64,000 nucleotides of DNA from Alloacidobacterium dinghuense (GTDB lineage Bacteria > Acidobacteriota > Terriglobia > Terriglobales > Acidobacteriaceae): NCBI RefSeq assembly GCF_014274465.1, contig NZ_CP060394.1:5022001-5086000 (forward strand). The letters are read 5' to 3'. Positions 9,600 to 18,769 of this stretch are shown here, in pieces (the stretch's first letter is position 1; the number at the start of each line of letters is the position of its first letter). Under the pieces are notes generated by a model. It did no database searches, was not told the DNA's origin, and saw only the letters and a list, made by a program, of their open reading frames with translations. A program made the translations under genes and the position numbers.

Positions 9600-9652
9600 C
9601 GTAAAAGGTTGGCGCAGAAACAGTTTACGATCATCTCCAGAGTATCTCCGGC

Positions 9653-10321
9653 ATGCGCATCGCTTTCTTTGGCGGCACCTTTGACCCTCCGCATCGTGGA
9701 CACCTCGCAATAGCCAAAGCTGCTGCGGACGGACTTCGCCTCGATCTCGTGCTCTTCGCGCCGGTTGGTAACCAGCCGCTCAAGCACGACTCATCCGCCG
9801 CGAGCTTTGAGGACCGCCTCGAAATGGTGAGGCTGGCGATCGCTGGCGATTTACGTTTTCAACTATCTACGATCGACGCACCGCGACGCGACGACTGCCC
9901 TAATTACACCGTCGATACCATCGGCTTGTTAAGAGCTTCGTTGGAGCCCGAAGATCACCTGTTTTGTCTAGTTGGAGCTGATTCATTCTTGAGCTTGCCA
10001 CGCTGGTACCACGCAGCCGAGCTTCTGGTCGCGTGCGATTTCATCATCGCCGGGCGTCCGGGCTTTGACTTCGAGAACGCAGGCAAAGCGCTACCGCGCG
10101 GAGTGCGTCTCTGCGGAGACCCACTCCATGAAGTCGGACTTACCGTGCTTCACGTGGCAGGCGAAGCGGATCGGACTTCGACCCTCTACTTCCTGCCTGA
10201 CTTGCGCGAAGAGATTTCCGCAACGGAGTTACGCGCCGCGCTGGCCGACCATCTGGTTGACGATTCTGAGTTGCCGCAACCCGTGGCGGACTATATTCGC
10301 GCGCACCAGCTTTATCGATAA
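9653..10321 (+). CDS. nadD: Nicotinate-nucleotide adenylyltransferase
   Basis: Makes deamido-NAD from nicotinate mononucleotide and ATP. The 222-residue protein carries the nucleotidyltransferase signature GGTFDPPHRGH (residues 7-17) and the C-terminal EISATELRAAL. The rsfS gene follows after 81 bp, the order seen in many bacteria, where nadD and rsfS are commonly linked. Confidence 0.95.
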   Translation: MRIAFFGGTFDPPHRGHLAIAKAAADGLRLDLVLFAPVGNQPLKHDSSAASFEDRLEMVRLAIAGDLRFQLSTIDAPRRDDCPNYTVDTIGLLRASLEPEDHLFCLVGADSFLSLPRWYHAAELLVACDFIIAGRPGFDFENAGKALPRGVRLCGDPLHEVGLTVLHVAGEADRTSTLYFLPDLREEISATELRAALADHLVDDSELPQPVADYIRAHQLYR

Positions 10322-10402
10322 TCGTTAAGCAATGCCACTGGCGCTGGTACTCGGTCCACGTTACGATGTAGCGTTGGTATCTAAGGAGAGCCTCCCCACC
10401 GA

Positions 10403-10930
10403 ATGGCGTCCACCGAAACCCGCAAAATGGTGCTGGCTGCCGCAGCGGCCTGCGAAGATAAGAAGGCAGAAGACACCCGCGTTCTGGAACTCGATCCCGC
10501 CGACTCAGGCTTTACCGATTTCTTCCTCATCACCAGCGCAGCCAACGATCGCCAGGCGCAGGCCATCGGTGACGAAATTGAGCTTTGCCTGAAACGAGAG
10601 TTCGCGACCTATCCGCACTCGGTCGAAGGCCGCAAGCAGGGCGAGTGGATCCTGATGGATTATGTTGATTTCGTCGTCCACATCTTCCTGGCTGAAAAGC
10701 GTGCGTTTTATGACCTAGAACGGCTATGGAAATCGGCACGGCCCGTAGATCTGGAGGAACTGAAGGAAGCGCTCAAAGAAAAGACCCTGGCGGCGAGGAA
10801 GAAAACGGCAAGCAAAAAGACCGTTCCGGCAAAGAGGGCTGCCGCGCAGGCTAAGAAAAAGGCTGCCGGCGCAAGATCGACCGCAAGCGAGAAGAAAGGC
10901 TCCCCGCCATCTCGTCCAAAGAAAAAGTGA
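10403..10930 (+). CDS. rsfS: Ribosomal silencing factor with histone-H1-like tail
   Basis: Binds ribosomal protein uL14 and blocks subunit joining when nutrients are short. Residues 1-115 are the RsfS core (DTRVLELDPADSGFTDFFLITSA, then RKQGEWILMDYVDFVVHIF). Residues about 125-175 are a lysine/alanine/serine-rich tail (KKTASKKTVPAKRAAAQAKK) that makes the protein about 50 residues longer than usual. Such tails resemble histone H1 C-termini and suggest RNA or DNA contact. AAGGAGAG precedes the ATG. A strong terminator follows. Confidence 0.93.
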   Translation: MASTETRKMVLAAAAACEDKKAEDTRVLELDPADSGFTDFFLITSAANDRQAQAIGDEIELCLKREFATYPHSVEGRKQGEWILMDYVDFVVHIFLAEKRAFYDLERLWKSARPVDLEELKEALKEKTLAARKKTASKKTVPAKRAAAQAKKKAAGARSTASEKKGSPPSRPKKK

Positions 10931-10944
10931 TATCTCAGCCCAAA

Positions 10945-10976
10945 AGAAAAGCCGCCGAAGCGGCTTTTCTTTTTCT
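10945..10976 (+). terminator. Intrinsic terminator after rsfS
   Basis: Perfect 11-bp stem AGAAAAGCCGC (10945-10955), loop CGAA, GCGGCTTTTCT (10960-10970), then TTTTCTC. The symmetric A/T flanks mean it can also end the convergent Oar-like receptor transcript. Confidence 0.9.
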
Positions 10977-10998
10977 CACCCGTGAATGGCGGATTAAT

Positions 10999-13900
10999 TC
11001 AGAAGTAGATCTTTGCAGCCAGCTGCACCGCGCGGCCAGGTTGCGGGTCTGTGCTTGAGCCACCAAAGTTCACGGGTTGAATCACAGAAGTGATCTTCCC
11101 GAAAGTGGCGCGCGGAGCGACCGCTGAACCATAGTTAGCACCGGGGACGCCCGGCGAGCCTGGAGGTGCGAAGTTGGGGTGGTTGAAGGTGTTGAACGAA
11201 TCCATCCGAATCTGGACGTAGCGAGACTTTTCAGATCCCAGAGCAAAATTCTTGTAGATGCCGAGATTGGTGTAGTTGAATCCTGGCCCGTGGAAGAAGT
11301 TGCGCTTTACGTTGCCAAATGTCCCAATTGGTTCTTGGCTGAAGGTGCTGGGATCAAACCATTCGCCTGACCTCGGATTGAGCGTCTTGATCTTGAAGGT
11401 CGATGTGACCGGCGTATCCGGGCAGGAGAAGTAGACGTATGCATCGCACCAGAGTGAGTTAAAGCCACCGGTATCGAGAATGGTGATGGGAAAGCCCTTT
11501 TGCAACGCGGTGACCCCGGAGACGTGCCAGCCCCCGAGAAATTCATTCATGAAGAAATTGTTCTTCATCGATTGGAGGATCGGAACTTCGTAAACATACG
11601 TGCCTACAAAGCGATGGCGCGCATCGTAATCCGAGTCGCCATAGCTCAGATTTTGGAAGCCAGGGATCTGGTTCGTCCCCAGACCGTTAAAGCCCGAGCT
11701 TTCAAGACCTGAAGCATTGTCGAGTCCATGCGAGTAGGTATAGGCGAGATTGAAGAACAGTCCATGAGTCTGAGCCTTCTGCAATTGCGCCTGAAATGAG
11801 TTGTAGTTTGAGTTCCCGGTGGTGGACTGTAAACCAACACCCAAGTAGTACGGGAGACCGGTATTGCCGATAGTGAGCGGATCCGTGGAATGACTTGGAT
11901 AGGCCAGCCGCTGAATCGCGCGGTTAGAGACACACACGGGGTCAGCCAGACAGGCCGCGTGCCCGGCTGGCGTTACTGGATTGTTATCAAAAGTCGTGAC
12001 CAGGTGATGCCCGACCGAGCCAACATATCCCAGAGTCATCACCATAGCTCCCGGCAACGAACGCTGGACGTTCAGATTGAAGTTGTAAACGACTGGAACT
12101 CTATTATGGACGTTGAAAGTATTCAAGAAAGTCGGGAAGTAACCGGCGGCAACGAAATCAATAGGCTGGCCGGGCTTGGGCGGCGTAAACGGGTATGGAT
12201 TTGAAATGGATCCCCGGGCCGCCACGTCGGCAAACGGATTATCGAAGCCCGGCTGTAACCCGGCCGAAGCGGCTCCCTGCGAGTTTAGCGTGAACGGAGG
12301 CGTCTCCAGGTTCTGCAATGAACCTTCTTCCTGATCCCGGTTGTAGTAGAGCCCGAAACCAGCTCGAATGGCAAAGTCCTGATGTCCTGTCCCTATCAGG
12401 AATTTGGGACCGGAATCCGGAGACCAGGCAAACCCAATCCGCGGAGCAAAATTCGTATATTTGATAGTCGGACCGCCCGCCTTGTTGCAGCCTGAATCTC
12501 CTGGATACAGAAGCCCCGGAGGAGCGGTTGGATAAACTTTCGATTGCGGCCCGTTTGCAATGAAACAGGCTATGGCCACGCCGCCGAACTGGCTGTTCTG
12601 AAAAGGTTGTTCTGCGTCCCAGCCCATTCCATAGTTGAGGGTGAAAGTCGAGCTTAACTTCCAGTTGTCCTGCGCATATAGATAGGTCTCATAAGCCATC
12701 GCATCGATAAAACCGCCAGAGAACTGAGCGTAGGTATCGGGAATACCCAATAGGTAGTCCACTGCCGGGTCACCGGAACTGAAGGGACCGCCACCATCGA
12801 ACGCATAGTTTCCATTGTTGTTGAAGAAGAATGGGTTGCTTACGCGATACTGCGTCACATGAGCGCCAAACTTCATGCTGTGGGCACCGATGACCTTGCT
12901 GAAGTTGTCTACAAAGCCAAGGTTCGAATCTTTGCGTGGTTGAGGCCCGTTGTTACTGAATCCCAGGGTGAAATAGCCACCAACAGCCATAAGGGGCAGA
13001 CTCTGTGCACCTGTGTTTTGCGGTGTGATCTGGAAGCCATAGGTGCTGGGAGCAACCGGAGTCGCCGGTTCGACCGCCGCAAAGTTAAAGCGGAAATAGG
13101 CAACACGAAGCTCGTTGATCATGCTGCTGTTGAAAACGTGGGTGTACGAGGCATTAAAAATCTTGACGTGTGCCGCGTCGACCTCCGCGAATCCGGGAAG
13201 AGTCGCTCCGGTAAACGGTAAGGTCTCCATTGTCGGGTCCGACTGAAAGATGGCCGAAGACCAGATTTCATCCTTCTGAGTCAGATGATAGTCGGCGCGA
13301 ATAACACCTTGGTCCCCGCCACCTGAATTTGCCGTGCTGAAGCTGTAGATGGGGATACCACCGATGATAGTGTTCGAGGCTGGTACAAACTTATTCATGA
13401 GGTTGGCGGCGATTGGATCGAATTGATTCGGACTAACCGAGAGTCCGTTGGGGAAGCAACTCGCCCAGGAATTCTTGCCATTAGCGACGCACCCATTAAT
13501 GTTGAACGGGATCGGGTTCGTCGACAGAGCGCCTGCATCGCCAAATACACCGCCACGCTGGTCTGACGTAAAGACTGGCGTAGTCTGCGTGCCACCCGTA
13601 CGATTGCGAAAGCCTTGATAGGCCAGGAAGAAAAACAGCTTATCCTTGAGCACCGGGCCGCCTAATGTGCCGCCATACAGATTCTGGTGGAATGGTGGAC
13701 GCTGGCCGGGAAGTGCAAAATAGTCGCCGTTGTTTAAGAACGTATCACGGTAATACTCGAAACCATTGCCGTGGAAGGTATTGGTTCCGCTCTTTGTTAC
13801 CTCATTGAGAACTGCACCCGAGTTGCGCGAGAACTCCGGATTCAATGTACTGACGATAATGTTCAGTTCGCTGATCGCATCCGGATTCACTTCGATTCCC

Positions 13901-14508
13901 TGGGTCTGCAGCGGCGCGTCATTGATGTCTGTTCCATCCACCAGGAACGAGTTCGTCGTAGTCTGGCTGCCATTTGCTGAAAATGTCCCGAAACGGTCCG
14001 CAGCCTCGACCACACCGGGCGCCGTCTTTTCTAACTGGGAGACGTCACGTGAAATCGAAGGTAATGCGTCGATGTCTTGAGTCGTAAGCTCGGTCTTCAG
14101 CTGTGTATCCGAGGTCTCTACCTGAACGGCAGCGGCCTGCACCTGGACGGTCGTGGTGCCCGATCCGATCTGGAGGACCGCGTCGACCGCGCGGTCATCA
14201 TTTAGATTCAGGTTCAGACCTGTTGACTTGAATTGCTGGAAATTTGTCGCCTGGATCGTGACCGTATAGGGACCGCCGATCTGTAATTGCTGAAACTTGT
14301 AGTACCCCTTGCTATCGGTCGTCACCCGGCTGGAGATGTTGGTACTGGTATTGAGAATCTCGACTGTTGCGTTCGCAACTACAGCGCCACTGGCATCCGT
14401 AACGGTTCCATGAACCGCGGCATAGACGTTCTGCGCATGAGCTTTCTGGGCAAGGAAGGCAACGGGAAGCAACGACAGCACTGCCAAAATAACCTTGGCT
14501 GACCGCAT
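10999..14508 (-). CDS. Oar-like TonB-dependent receptor, 1169 aa
   Basis: Very large outer-membrane protein of the type greatly expanded in acidobacteria. Order: signal peptide (residues 1-25, ending AHAQN), carboxypeptidase-regulatory-like domain (VYAAVHGTVTDASGAVVANATVEILN, about 27-115), plug (about 125-250, with FSANGSQTTTNSFLVDGTDIND), then a very long barrel ending AVQLAAKIYF, whose last residue is aromatic. It probably takes up large oligosaccharides or peptides. The ligand is unknown and no partner gene is adjacent. A direct-repeat operator candidate lies about 200 bp upstream. Confidence 0.92.
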   Translation of the reverse strand: MRSAKVILAVLSLLPVAFLAQKAHAQNVYAAVHGTVTDASGAVVANATVEILNTSTNISSRVTTDSKGYYKFQQLQIGGPYTVTIQATNFQQFKSTGLNLNLNDDRAVDAVLQIGSGTTTVQVQAAAVQVETSDTQLKTELTTQDIDALPSISRDVSQLEKTAPGVVEAADRFGTFSANGSQTTTNSFLVDGTDINDAPLQTQGIEVNPDAISELNIIVSTLNPEFSRNSGAVLNEVTKSGTNTFHGNGFEYYRDTFLNNGDYFALPGQRPPFHQNLYGGTLGGPVLKDKLFFFLAYQGFRNRTGGTQTTPVFTSDQRGGVFGDAGALSTNPIPFNINGCVANGKNSWASCFPNGLSVSPNQFDPIAANLMNKFVPASNTIIGGIPIYSFSTANSGGGDQGVIRADYHLTQKDEIWSSAIFQSDPTMETLPFTGATLPGFAEVDAAHVKIFNASYTHVFNSSMINELRVAYFRFNFAAVEPATPVAPSTYGFQITPQNTGAQSLPLMAVGGYFTLGFSNNGPQPRKDSNLGFVDNFSKVIGAHSMKFGAHVTQYRVSNPFFFNNNGNYAFDGGGPFSSGDPAVDYLLGIPDTYAQFSGGFIDAMAYETYLYAQDNWKLSSTFTLNYGMGWDAEQPFQNSQFGGVAIACFIANGPQSKVYPTAPPGLLYPGDSGCNKAGGPTIKYTNFAPRIGFAWSPDSGPKFLIGTGHQDFAIRAGFGLYYNRDQEEGSLQNLETPPFTLNSQGAASAGLQPGFDNPFADVAARGSISNPYPFTPPKPGQPIDFVAAGYFPTFLNTFNVHNRVPVVYNFNLNVQRSLPGAMVMTLGYVGSVGHHLVTTFDNNPVTPAGHAACLADPVCVSNRAIQRLAYPSHSTDPLTIGNTGLPYYLGVGLQSTTGNSNYNSFQAQLQKAQTHGLFFNLAYTYSHGLDNASGLESSGFNGLGTNQIPGFQNLSYGDSDYDARHRFVGTYVYEVPILQSMKNNFFMNEFLGGWHVSGVTALQKGFPITILDTGGFNSLWCDAYVYFSCPDTPVTSTFKIKTLNPRSGEWFDPSTFSQEPIGTFGNVKRNFFHGPGFNYTNLGIYKNFALGSEKSRYVQIRMDSFNTFNHPNFAPPGSPGVPGANYGSAVAPRATFGKITSVIQPVNFGGSSTDPQPGRAVQLAAKIYF

Positions 14509-14951
14509 AGATCCTCCGGAACGGTGACTTTTAAACGGCTATCGAAACCACTTTTTTCAGATCTCGCGCAGAGGTGGGAGAAGTGCACTACCTCAGCGCA
14601 CACTTCAGAAATCCTGGCCCGAAACTCGATTGCCACGATTTGCCGCCCTATCTCGCAATCGATGGCCCAATTGCTGGAGGCCTCTTAGAGCGTGCGCATT
14701 AGATTAATCGATTAGTAATCGATGTCTTGATGGCGCTGGATTGTGATTGCTTCGCATTTAATGGTTGACAGTTCTTTGAGAGGATGAAAATCCATTGCAG
14801 AAGTTACTCGGAAGATATTGAAGCTGAAGTAATGACACGGTGTTCAGATCTCTAATTTTTCATAGATATATTGGCCCATCTATGACAAGTGGAAAGACCA
14901 CCCATACGTAAGCACTTTGAGTGGACTGGCCGACAACAGTAGACTCGCTGG
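14509..14951. other. 443-bp intergenic region between divergent genes
   Basis: AT-rich stretch separating the large receptor gene (leftward) from rlmH (rightward). Apart from the TAATCGAT repeat at 14705-14723, I see no gene, terminator or RNA structure that I can support. The length suggests a regulated receptor promoter. Confidence 0.5.
14705..14723. promoter_or_regulatory. Candidate operator: TAATCGAT repeated at 11 bp
   Basis: TAATCGAT occurs at 14705-14712 and again at 14716-14723, an 11-bp (one helical turn) phase. The same bases form an inverted repeat ATCGATT-AGT-AATCGAT. Position about 200 bp upstream of the large TonB-receptor gene suggests regulator binding; no regulator can be named. 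Confidence 0.4.
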
Positions 14952-15398
14952 GTGACCGTTTCGATTGCAATGATTAAAAGGGGTCCCGGCGAATCTGACT
15001 TCACGTCGGCACTCAAGACATACGCCAAGCGAATCGGCAATTATGCTGCAGTCGAGATTCCGGTCTATGCCTCCGAGTCTGCTTTTCTTCAAACCCTTTC
15101 GCGTCACCGCTCCCGTACCGTGCCCTATCTGGTGCTGCTCGATAGCCGAGGCAAACAATTCGCATCGGAACAATTTGCCGAGTTGCTGGGCAAACAACGC
15201 GATCAAGGGCAGCAAAAAATTGTCTTCGCCATCGGTCCTGCCGACGGCTGGTCGGACGACGCCCGCAGGCAGGCAAACCTGCTGTTATCGCTTGGGACAA
15301 TGACATTGCCGCACGAACTGGCTCGGGTAGTCCTCAGCGAGCAACTCTACCGGGCGTTTACAATCCTATCTGGGCATCCGTATCACACGGGCCACTGA
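14952..15398 (+). CDS. rlmH: 23S rRNA pseudouridine-1915 N3-methyltransferase RlmH
   Basis: SPOUT-fold methyltransferase acting on 70S ribosomes. The 148-residue length fits. Features are the LLDSRGKQFASEQFA strand-helix, the SAM-knot FAIGPADGWSDDARRQA (usual FxIGGxxG), SLGTMTLPHELARVVLSEQLYRAF, and the C-terminal GHPYHTGH. It uses a GTG start. The adenosyltransferase gene follows 5 bp after the stop, so translation is probably coupled. Confidence 0.93.
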   Translation: MTVSIAMIKRGPGESDFTSALKTYAKRIGNYAAVEIPVYASESAFLQTLSRHRSRTVPYLVLLDSRGKQFASEQFAELLGKQRDQGQQKIVFAIGPADGWSDDARRQANLLLSLGTMTLPHELARVVLSEQLYRAFTILSGHPYHTGH

Positions 15399-15403
15399 GG
15401 GGT

Positions 15404-15940
15404 ATGACCGAATCGCGCAAGGGGCTGATCCTGATCAACACGGGACCGGGCAAAGGTAAGACGACTGCGGCCATGGGAACGGCTTTGCGCGCTGTCGGCA
15501 ACGGCCTGAAAGTGCTGATGCTGCAGTTTCTCAAGGGATCCTGGCATTACGGGGAACTCGACGCTGTCGATGCCTTCAACGGCAACTTTGTCATCAAGCA
15601 GATGGGCCGCGGATTTGTGAAGATCGGCGGAGCAGAGACTGATCCGGAAGACATCCGCATGGTGGAAGAAGCATGGGAAGAAGCACGAAAAGCCATTCTT
15701 TCCGGTGAGTGGGACATGGTGGTGCTTGATGAGATCAACTACGCCATCAGCTACGGCATGCTTGATCCCACCAAGGTTGCAGAAACGCTGCAGCACCGGC
15801 CCGAGATGGTGCATGTTGTGCTCACCGGGCGCAACGCGCATCCATCCTTGGTTGAGATCGCCGATACCGTTACGGAAATGCGCGAGGTAAAACACGCTTA
15901 CCAGAAGGGCATTCTGGCACAGCGTGGCGTGGAGTACTAG
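15404..15940 (+). CDS. cobO: Cob(I)alamin / cobyrinic acid adenosyltransferase (CobA/BtuR type)
   Basis: Attaches the 5'-deoxyadenosyl group to cob(I)alamin or cob(I)yrinic acid a,c-diamide. The 178-residue protein has the P-loop GPGKGKTT (residues 14-21), VLMLQFLKG, the DxxVLDEINYAISYGML block and HVVLTGRNAHP, all diagnostic of the CobA/CobO/BtuR family. No other cobalamin gene is nearby, so a salvage role is as likely as synthesis. It sits between rlmH and accD with short gaps. Confidence 0.93.
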   Translation: MTESRKGLILINTGPGKGKTTAAMGTALRAVGNGLKVLMLQFLKGSWHYGELDAVDAFNGNFVIKQMGRGFVKIGGAETDPEDIRMVEEAWEEARKAILSGEWDMVVLDEINYAISYGMLDPTKVAETLQHRPEMVHVVLTGRNAHPSLVEIADTVTEMREVKHAYQKGILAQRGVEY

Positions 15941-15961
15941 TGAGCGACAGAAAGGGTAGGC

Positions 15962-16801
15962 ATGTCCTGGTTTAAGCGGCAGGAAAACAAAATCGAGAGC
16001 GGCGGAGAGAAAACAGTTCGCACCGAGGGACTTTGGATCAAGTGTGAGAACTGCGATCAGGTCATCTTCAAAGCCGATCTTGAAGCCAACTCCTATGTCT
16101 GTCCCAAGTGCGGCCATCACTTCCGCATTGGTGCTCGGGCGCGCATCGAAATGCTGCTCGAACCGGGATTCGAAATCGTCGACACCGAACTGAAGTCGAC
16201 CGATCCGCTGAATTTCAGCGATCTTAAGTCCTACAAATCGCGCCTGAAAAAAGCTCGGCATGATACGGGCCTCAACGACGCCATCATTAATGCATTGGGC
16301 CAGCTCGGCCCGCATTCCGTCGTTCTCTCGGTGATGGAGTACGCCTTCATCGGCGGCAGCATGGGAGCAGTCGTGGGCGAAACGATTGCTCGCGCAGTTG
16401 ATCGTGCCTATGACATGCGCCGACCACTGGTCATTGTTGCCGCATCCGGCGGAGCGCGCATGATGGAAGGTATCGTCAGCCTGATGCAGTTGGCGAAGAT
16501 TTCCGCAGCGCTTGCCCGTCTCGATGAAGCCAAGGTTCCCTACATCTCAGTTCTCACTGACCCGACCACTGGCGGGGTGACAGCCAGCTTTGCCATGCTG
16601 GGTGACCTGAACATCGCCGAGCCGGGGGCGCTCATCGGATTCGCGGGCCCGCGCGTCATTGAGCAGACAATCCGACAGAAGCTTCCTGAAGGCTTCCAGC
16701 GCTCAGAGTTCCTGCTGGAGCACGGCTTCCTCGACGCGGTTGTGAACCGCAAGGACATGAAGCCGTACCTGATCCGCGCCCTTGACTTCATGAAGCATTA
16801 G
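15962..16801 (+). CDS. accD: Acetyl-CoA carboxylase carboxyltransferase beta subunit
   Basis: With AccA it transfers CO2 from biotin-BCCP to acetyl-CoA, the first step of fatty-acid synthesis. The N-terminal zinc ribbon is visible as C28-x2-C31 and C47-x2-C50, followed by the crotonase-fold core with GGSMGAVVGE, AASGGARMMEG and TDPTTGGVTASFA. Length 279 is typical. It is 21 bp after the adenosyltransferase stop. accA is not in the window. Confidence 0.97.
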   Translation: MSWFKRQENKIESGGEKTVRTEGLWIKCENCDQVIFKADLEANSYVCPKCGHHFRIGARARIEMLLEPGFEIVDTELKSTDPLNFSDLKSYKSRLKKARHDTGLNDAIINALGQLGPHSVVLSVMEYAFIGGSMGAVVGETIARAVDRAYDMRRPLVIVAASGGARMMEGIVSLMQLAKISAALARLDEAKVPYISVLTDPTTGGVTASFAMLGDLNIAEPGALIGFAGPRVIEQTIRQKLPEGFQRSEFLLEHGFLDAVVNRKDMKPYLIRALDFMKH

Positions 16802-16809
16802 AGACATCC

Positions 16810-17328
16810 ATGAAGTCCAGATTCGCAATTCTCGCCAGTCTCGGTAGTGCACTGCTGACAGGCTTGCCGGCCGGAGCACAAACCATTCCGTCGTTCAGCG
16901 GCCCTACCCTCGCGAATGACACTCTGCGCTTGCCACCGCCAGCGCCGGGATCCAGAACGATTCTGGTTCTTGGTTTCAGCAAGAAATCGGGCGATGCCTG
17001 TAAACCATGGTTCGAGGGCATAACCGCGCAGCTCAAAACGAAACCACAGATCGGCTATTACGAAATGCCGGTATTGGCCGGGGCACCTGGATTTGTCCGC
17101 GGCATGATCGTCCACAACATGCGCAGCACCCTGACTCCCGACCAGCAGAAGCACTTCGCGCCCATCATGGAAAACGCGCAGGCATGGAAAGATGCCGTCC
17201 ACTTTTCCGCACCGGACGATGCCTACGTCGTCATCATTGATGAGCACGGTAACATCTTGTGGCACGATTCCGGCCCTTGGTCGCCAGACAAAGAACGCAC
17301 ACTGCAACAAGCCATTTCCAAGTTATGA
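16810..17328 (+). CDS. Secreted thioredoxin-fold-like protein, possibly ATP10-like
   Basis: A 172-residue protein with a clear signal peptide (MKSRFAILASLGSALLTGLPAGAQ). Beyond it the pattern RTILVLGFSKKSGDACKPWFEGI, then IGYYEMPVLAGAPGFVRGMIVHNMR, then AYVVIIDEHGNILWHDSGPW resembles thioredoxin-like sheets and the ATP10 assembly-factor layout, but there is no CxxC pair. It starts 8 bp after accD. The 3' end overlaps the convergent SRPBCC gene by 6 bp. Family call is tentative; function unknown. Confidence 0.7.
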   Translation: MKSRFAILASLGSALLTGLPAGAQTIPSFSGPTLANDTLRLPPPAPGSRTILVLGFSKKSGDACKPWFEGITAQLKTKPQIGYYEMPVLAGAPGFVRGMIVHNMRSTLTPDQQKHFAPIMENAQAWKDAVHFSAPDDAYVVIIDEHGNILWHDSGPWSPDKERTLQQAISKL

Positions 17329-17784
17329 AAATGCAGCGACTTGCAGTCCCTCCGCGAGTTCTTTGATCTTCACAAGGATGAAGTCGTCGCCCTTCAGGGT
17401 GTCCTCATAGCGCTTTTGTCCTTCGGCTACCTTGGAATAGTCCCCCTGAATGATCTCAAAGGTCGCGCCTCCCTCACTGCGCTTCCTGATCTCGTAGATC
17501 ATAGTCAGGTAATTTTCCGGAATATCCGGAAAGGCAGAGTTATTCGGGTCGATCACCGTATATTCGAGCCGCCACGGCGCATCCACTGCTACCACCTGAC
17601 CTTTCACATAGAGCTTGCCGTCCGCCGCGCCTTTCCACAGCAGGCGGGAACCCGGCTTCCAGTCCGTCTCTGCCACGCAGCCAAACATATATTGAGTGAT
17701 GAACTCATTCTCCGTCAGCACCTTCCACAGCGCTTCCGCCTGGGCATGAACCTCGATCGATTTGCGAATGAATAGTTCTGGCAT
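17323..17784 (-). CDS. SRPBCC / AHSA1-domain protein
   Basis: A 153-residue START-like helix-grip protein. MPELFIRKSIEVHAQAEALWKVLTENEFITQYMFG and SRLLWKGAADGKLYVKGQVVAVDAPWRLEYT are typical of the AHSA1 branch, which binds hydrophobic ligands or acts in stress responses. I start at the ATG with GAGGAAG upstream; the frame extends eight codons to a TTG. It is divergent from the AraC-family gene, with 45 bp between starts, suggesting that the regulator controls it. Confidence 0.85.
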   Translation of the reverse strand: MPELFIRKSIEVHAQAEALWKVLTENEFITQYMFGCVAETDWKPGSRLLWKGAADGKLYVKGQVVAVDAPWRLEYTVIDPNNSAFPDIPENYLTMIYEIRKRSEGGATFEIIQGDYSKVAEGQKRYEDTLKGDDFILVKIKELAEGLQVAAFS

Positions 17785-17829
17785 ATCCAAATCTTCCTCG
17801 CCACACAATCTAAACTGGAAGCTGCGTCC

Positions 17830-18711
17830 TTGATTGGAAAAACGCGACAGGAGTCTGCAGCCATTAAACCTGCCGAATATCAGAACGAAGAGTCGTTTGA
17901 TCCGGAGCTGGGCCAGCCGCGCGGAGTCCTACGGCGACCTCCGCCAGCGGCTGGCAAGTTCCGCCATGCCCGACTATGCGCAGCTCCAGAACTCGCGACA
18001 TGGATCGATCACTATTGGATGGTGAGCTGGGACCTGCGTGGCCTCGAACCACGGCTGGTCGAAAGCCTGCCCCATCCCAACGTCCACATAGTCTTCGAAA
18101 AATCGGAGAGCAAAGCATGGGGCATATCGACTAGCAAGTTCTCACGCGTGCTCGATGGCAAGTCTCATGTCTTCGGCATCAAATTTACCCCCGGCGGATT
18201 TTTTCCTTTTCTCGGCAAATCCGTTTCATCGCTGGCGAACAGTTCAATCCCTGTCGAGCAAGTCTTCGGTCGTGAAGTCAAGGCCCTCGAAAGGGTAATT
18301 CTCGACACGAACAATGAAAGTGAAATGACTGCTGCTGCCGATGCCTTTTTGACAGAACGCAAGCCGCCGCCCGATGAAAAGGTGGACCTGGCGCGACAAC
18401 TGGTCGAGCGCATTCTTCACGAGCCAGACATTCTCACGGTCGACGACTACGCCGCGCGCACCCGCATGAGTGCGCGTGCCCTGCAGCGACTCTTCAGCCG
18501 CTATGTCGGAGCGACCCCGAAGTGGGTCATTCGTCGTTATCGCCTGCATGAACTATTGGAGCTAATGCACTCGGGCAAACGTCTCGACTGGGCGCAACTC
18601 GCAATCGGTCTAGGCTATTTTGACCAGGCGCACCTCATCAACGATTTCAAGTCGATCACGGAATACACTCCTACCGAATACCCCGGCCTCGAGCCCGCTC
18701 AGGACAGCTGA
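17830..18711 (+). CDS. AraC-family transcriptional regulator
   Basis: A 293-residue regulator. The N-terminal part (about 30-170: HARLCAAPELATWIDHYWMVSWDLRG, VFGIKFTPGGFFPFLG) is the ligand-sensing type found in AraC proteins with a DUF6597-like domain. The C-terminal HTH pair (about 195-285) contains ARTRMSARALQRLFSRYVGATPKW and AQLAIGLGYFDQAHLINDFK. The called start is TTG, and another nearby start is possible. Divergent from the SRPBCC gene. The GH67 gene starts 58 bp downstream. Confidence 0.88.
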   Translation: MIGKTRQESAAIKPAEYQNEESFDPELGQPRGVLRRPPPAAGKFRHARLCAAPELATWIDHYWMVSWDLRGLEPRLVESLPHPNVHIVFEKSESKAWGISTSKFSRVLDGKSHVFGIKFTPGGFFPFLGKSVSSLANSSIPVEQVFGREVKALERVILDTNNESEMTAAADAFLTERKPPPDEKVDLARQLVERILHEPDILTVDDYAARTRMSARALQRLFSRYVGATPKWVIRRYRLHELLELMHSGKRLDWAQLAIGLGYFDQAHLINDFKSITEYTPTEYPGLEPAQDS

Positions 18712-18769
18712 TCTCGCGAACGAGTATGATTCCTTAGAAAATCGCTTTACTTCAATCGGAGCAGCGGGC

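Noticed and set aside
12905-12925. T-loop-like GGTTCGAATC suggesting a tRNA
   Set aside because: It lies inside the receptor coding sequence and has no acceptor or anticodon stem.
18620-18769. Upstream extension of the GH67 frame
   Set aside because: Overlaps the AraC coding sequence in another frame and would bury the signal peptide.
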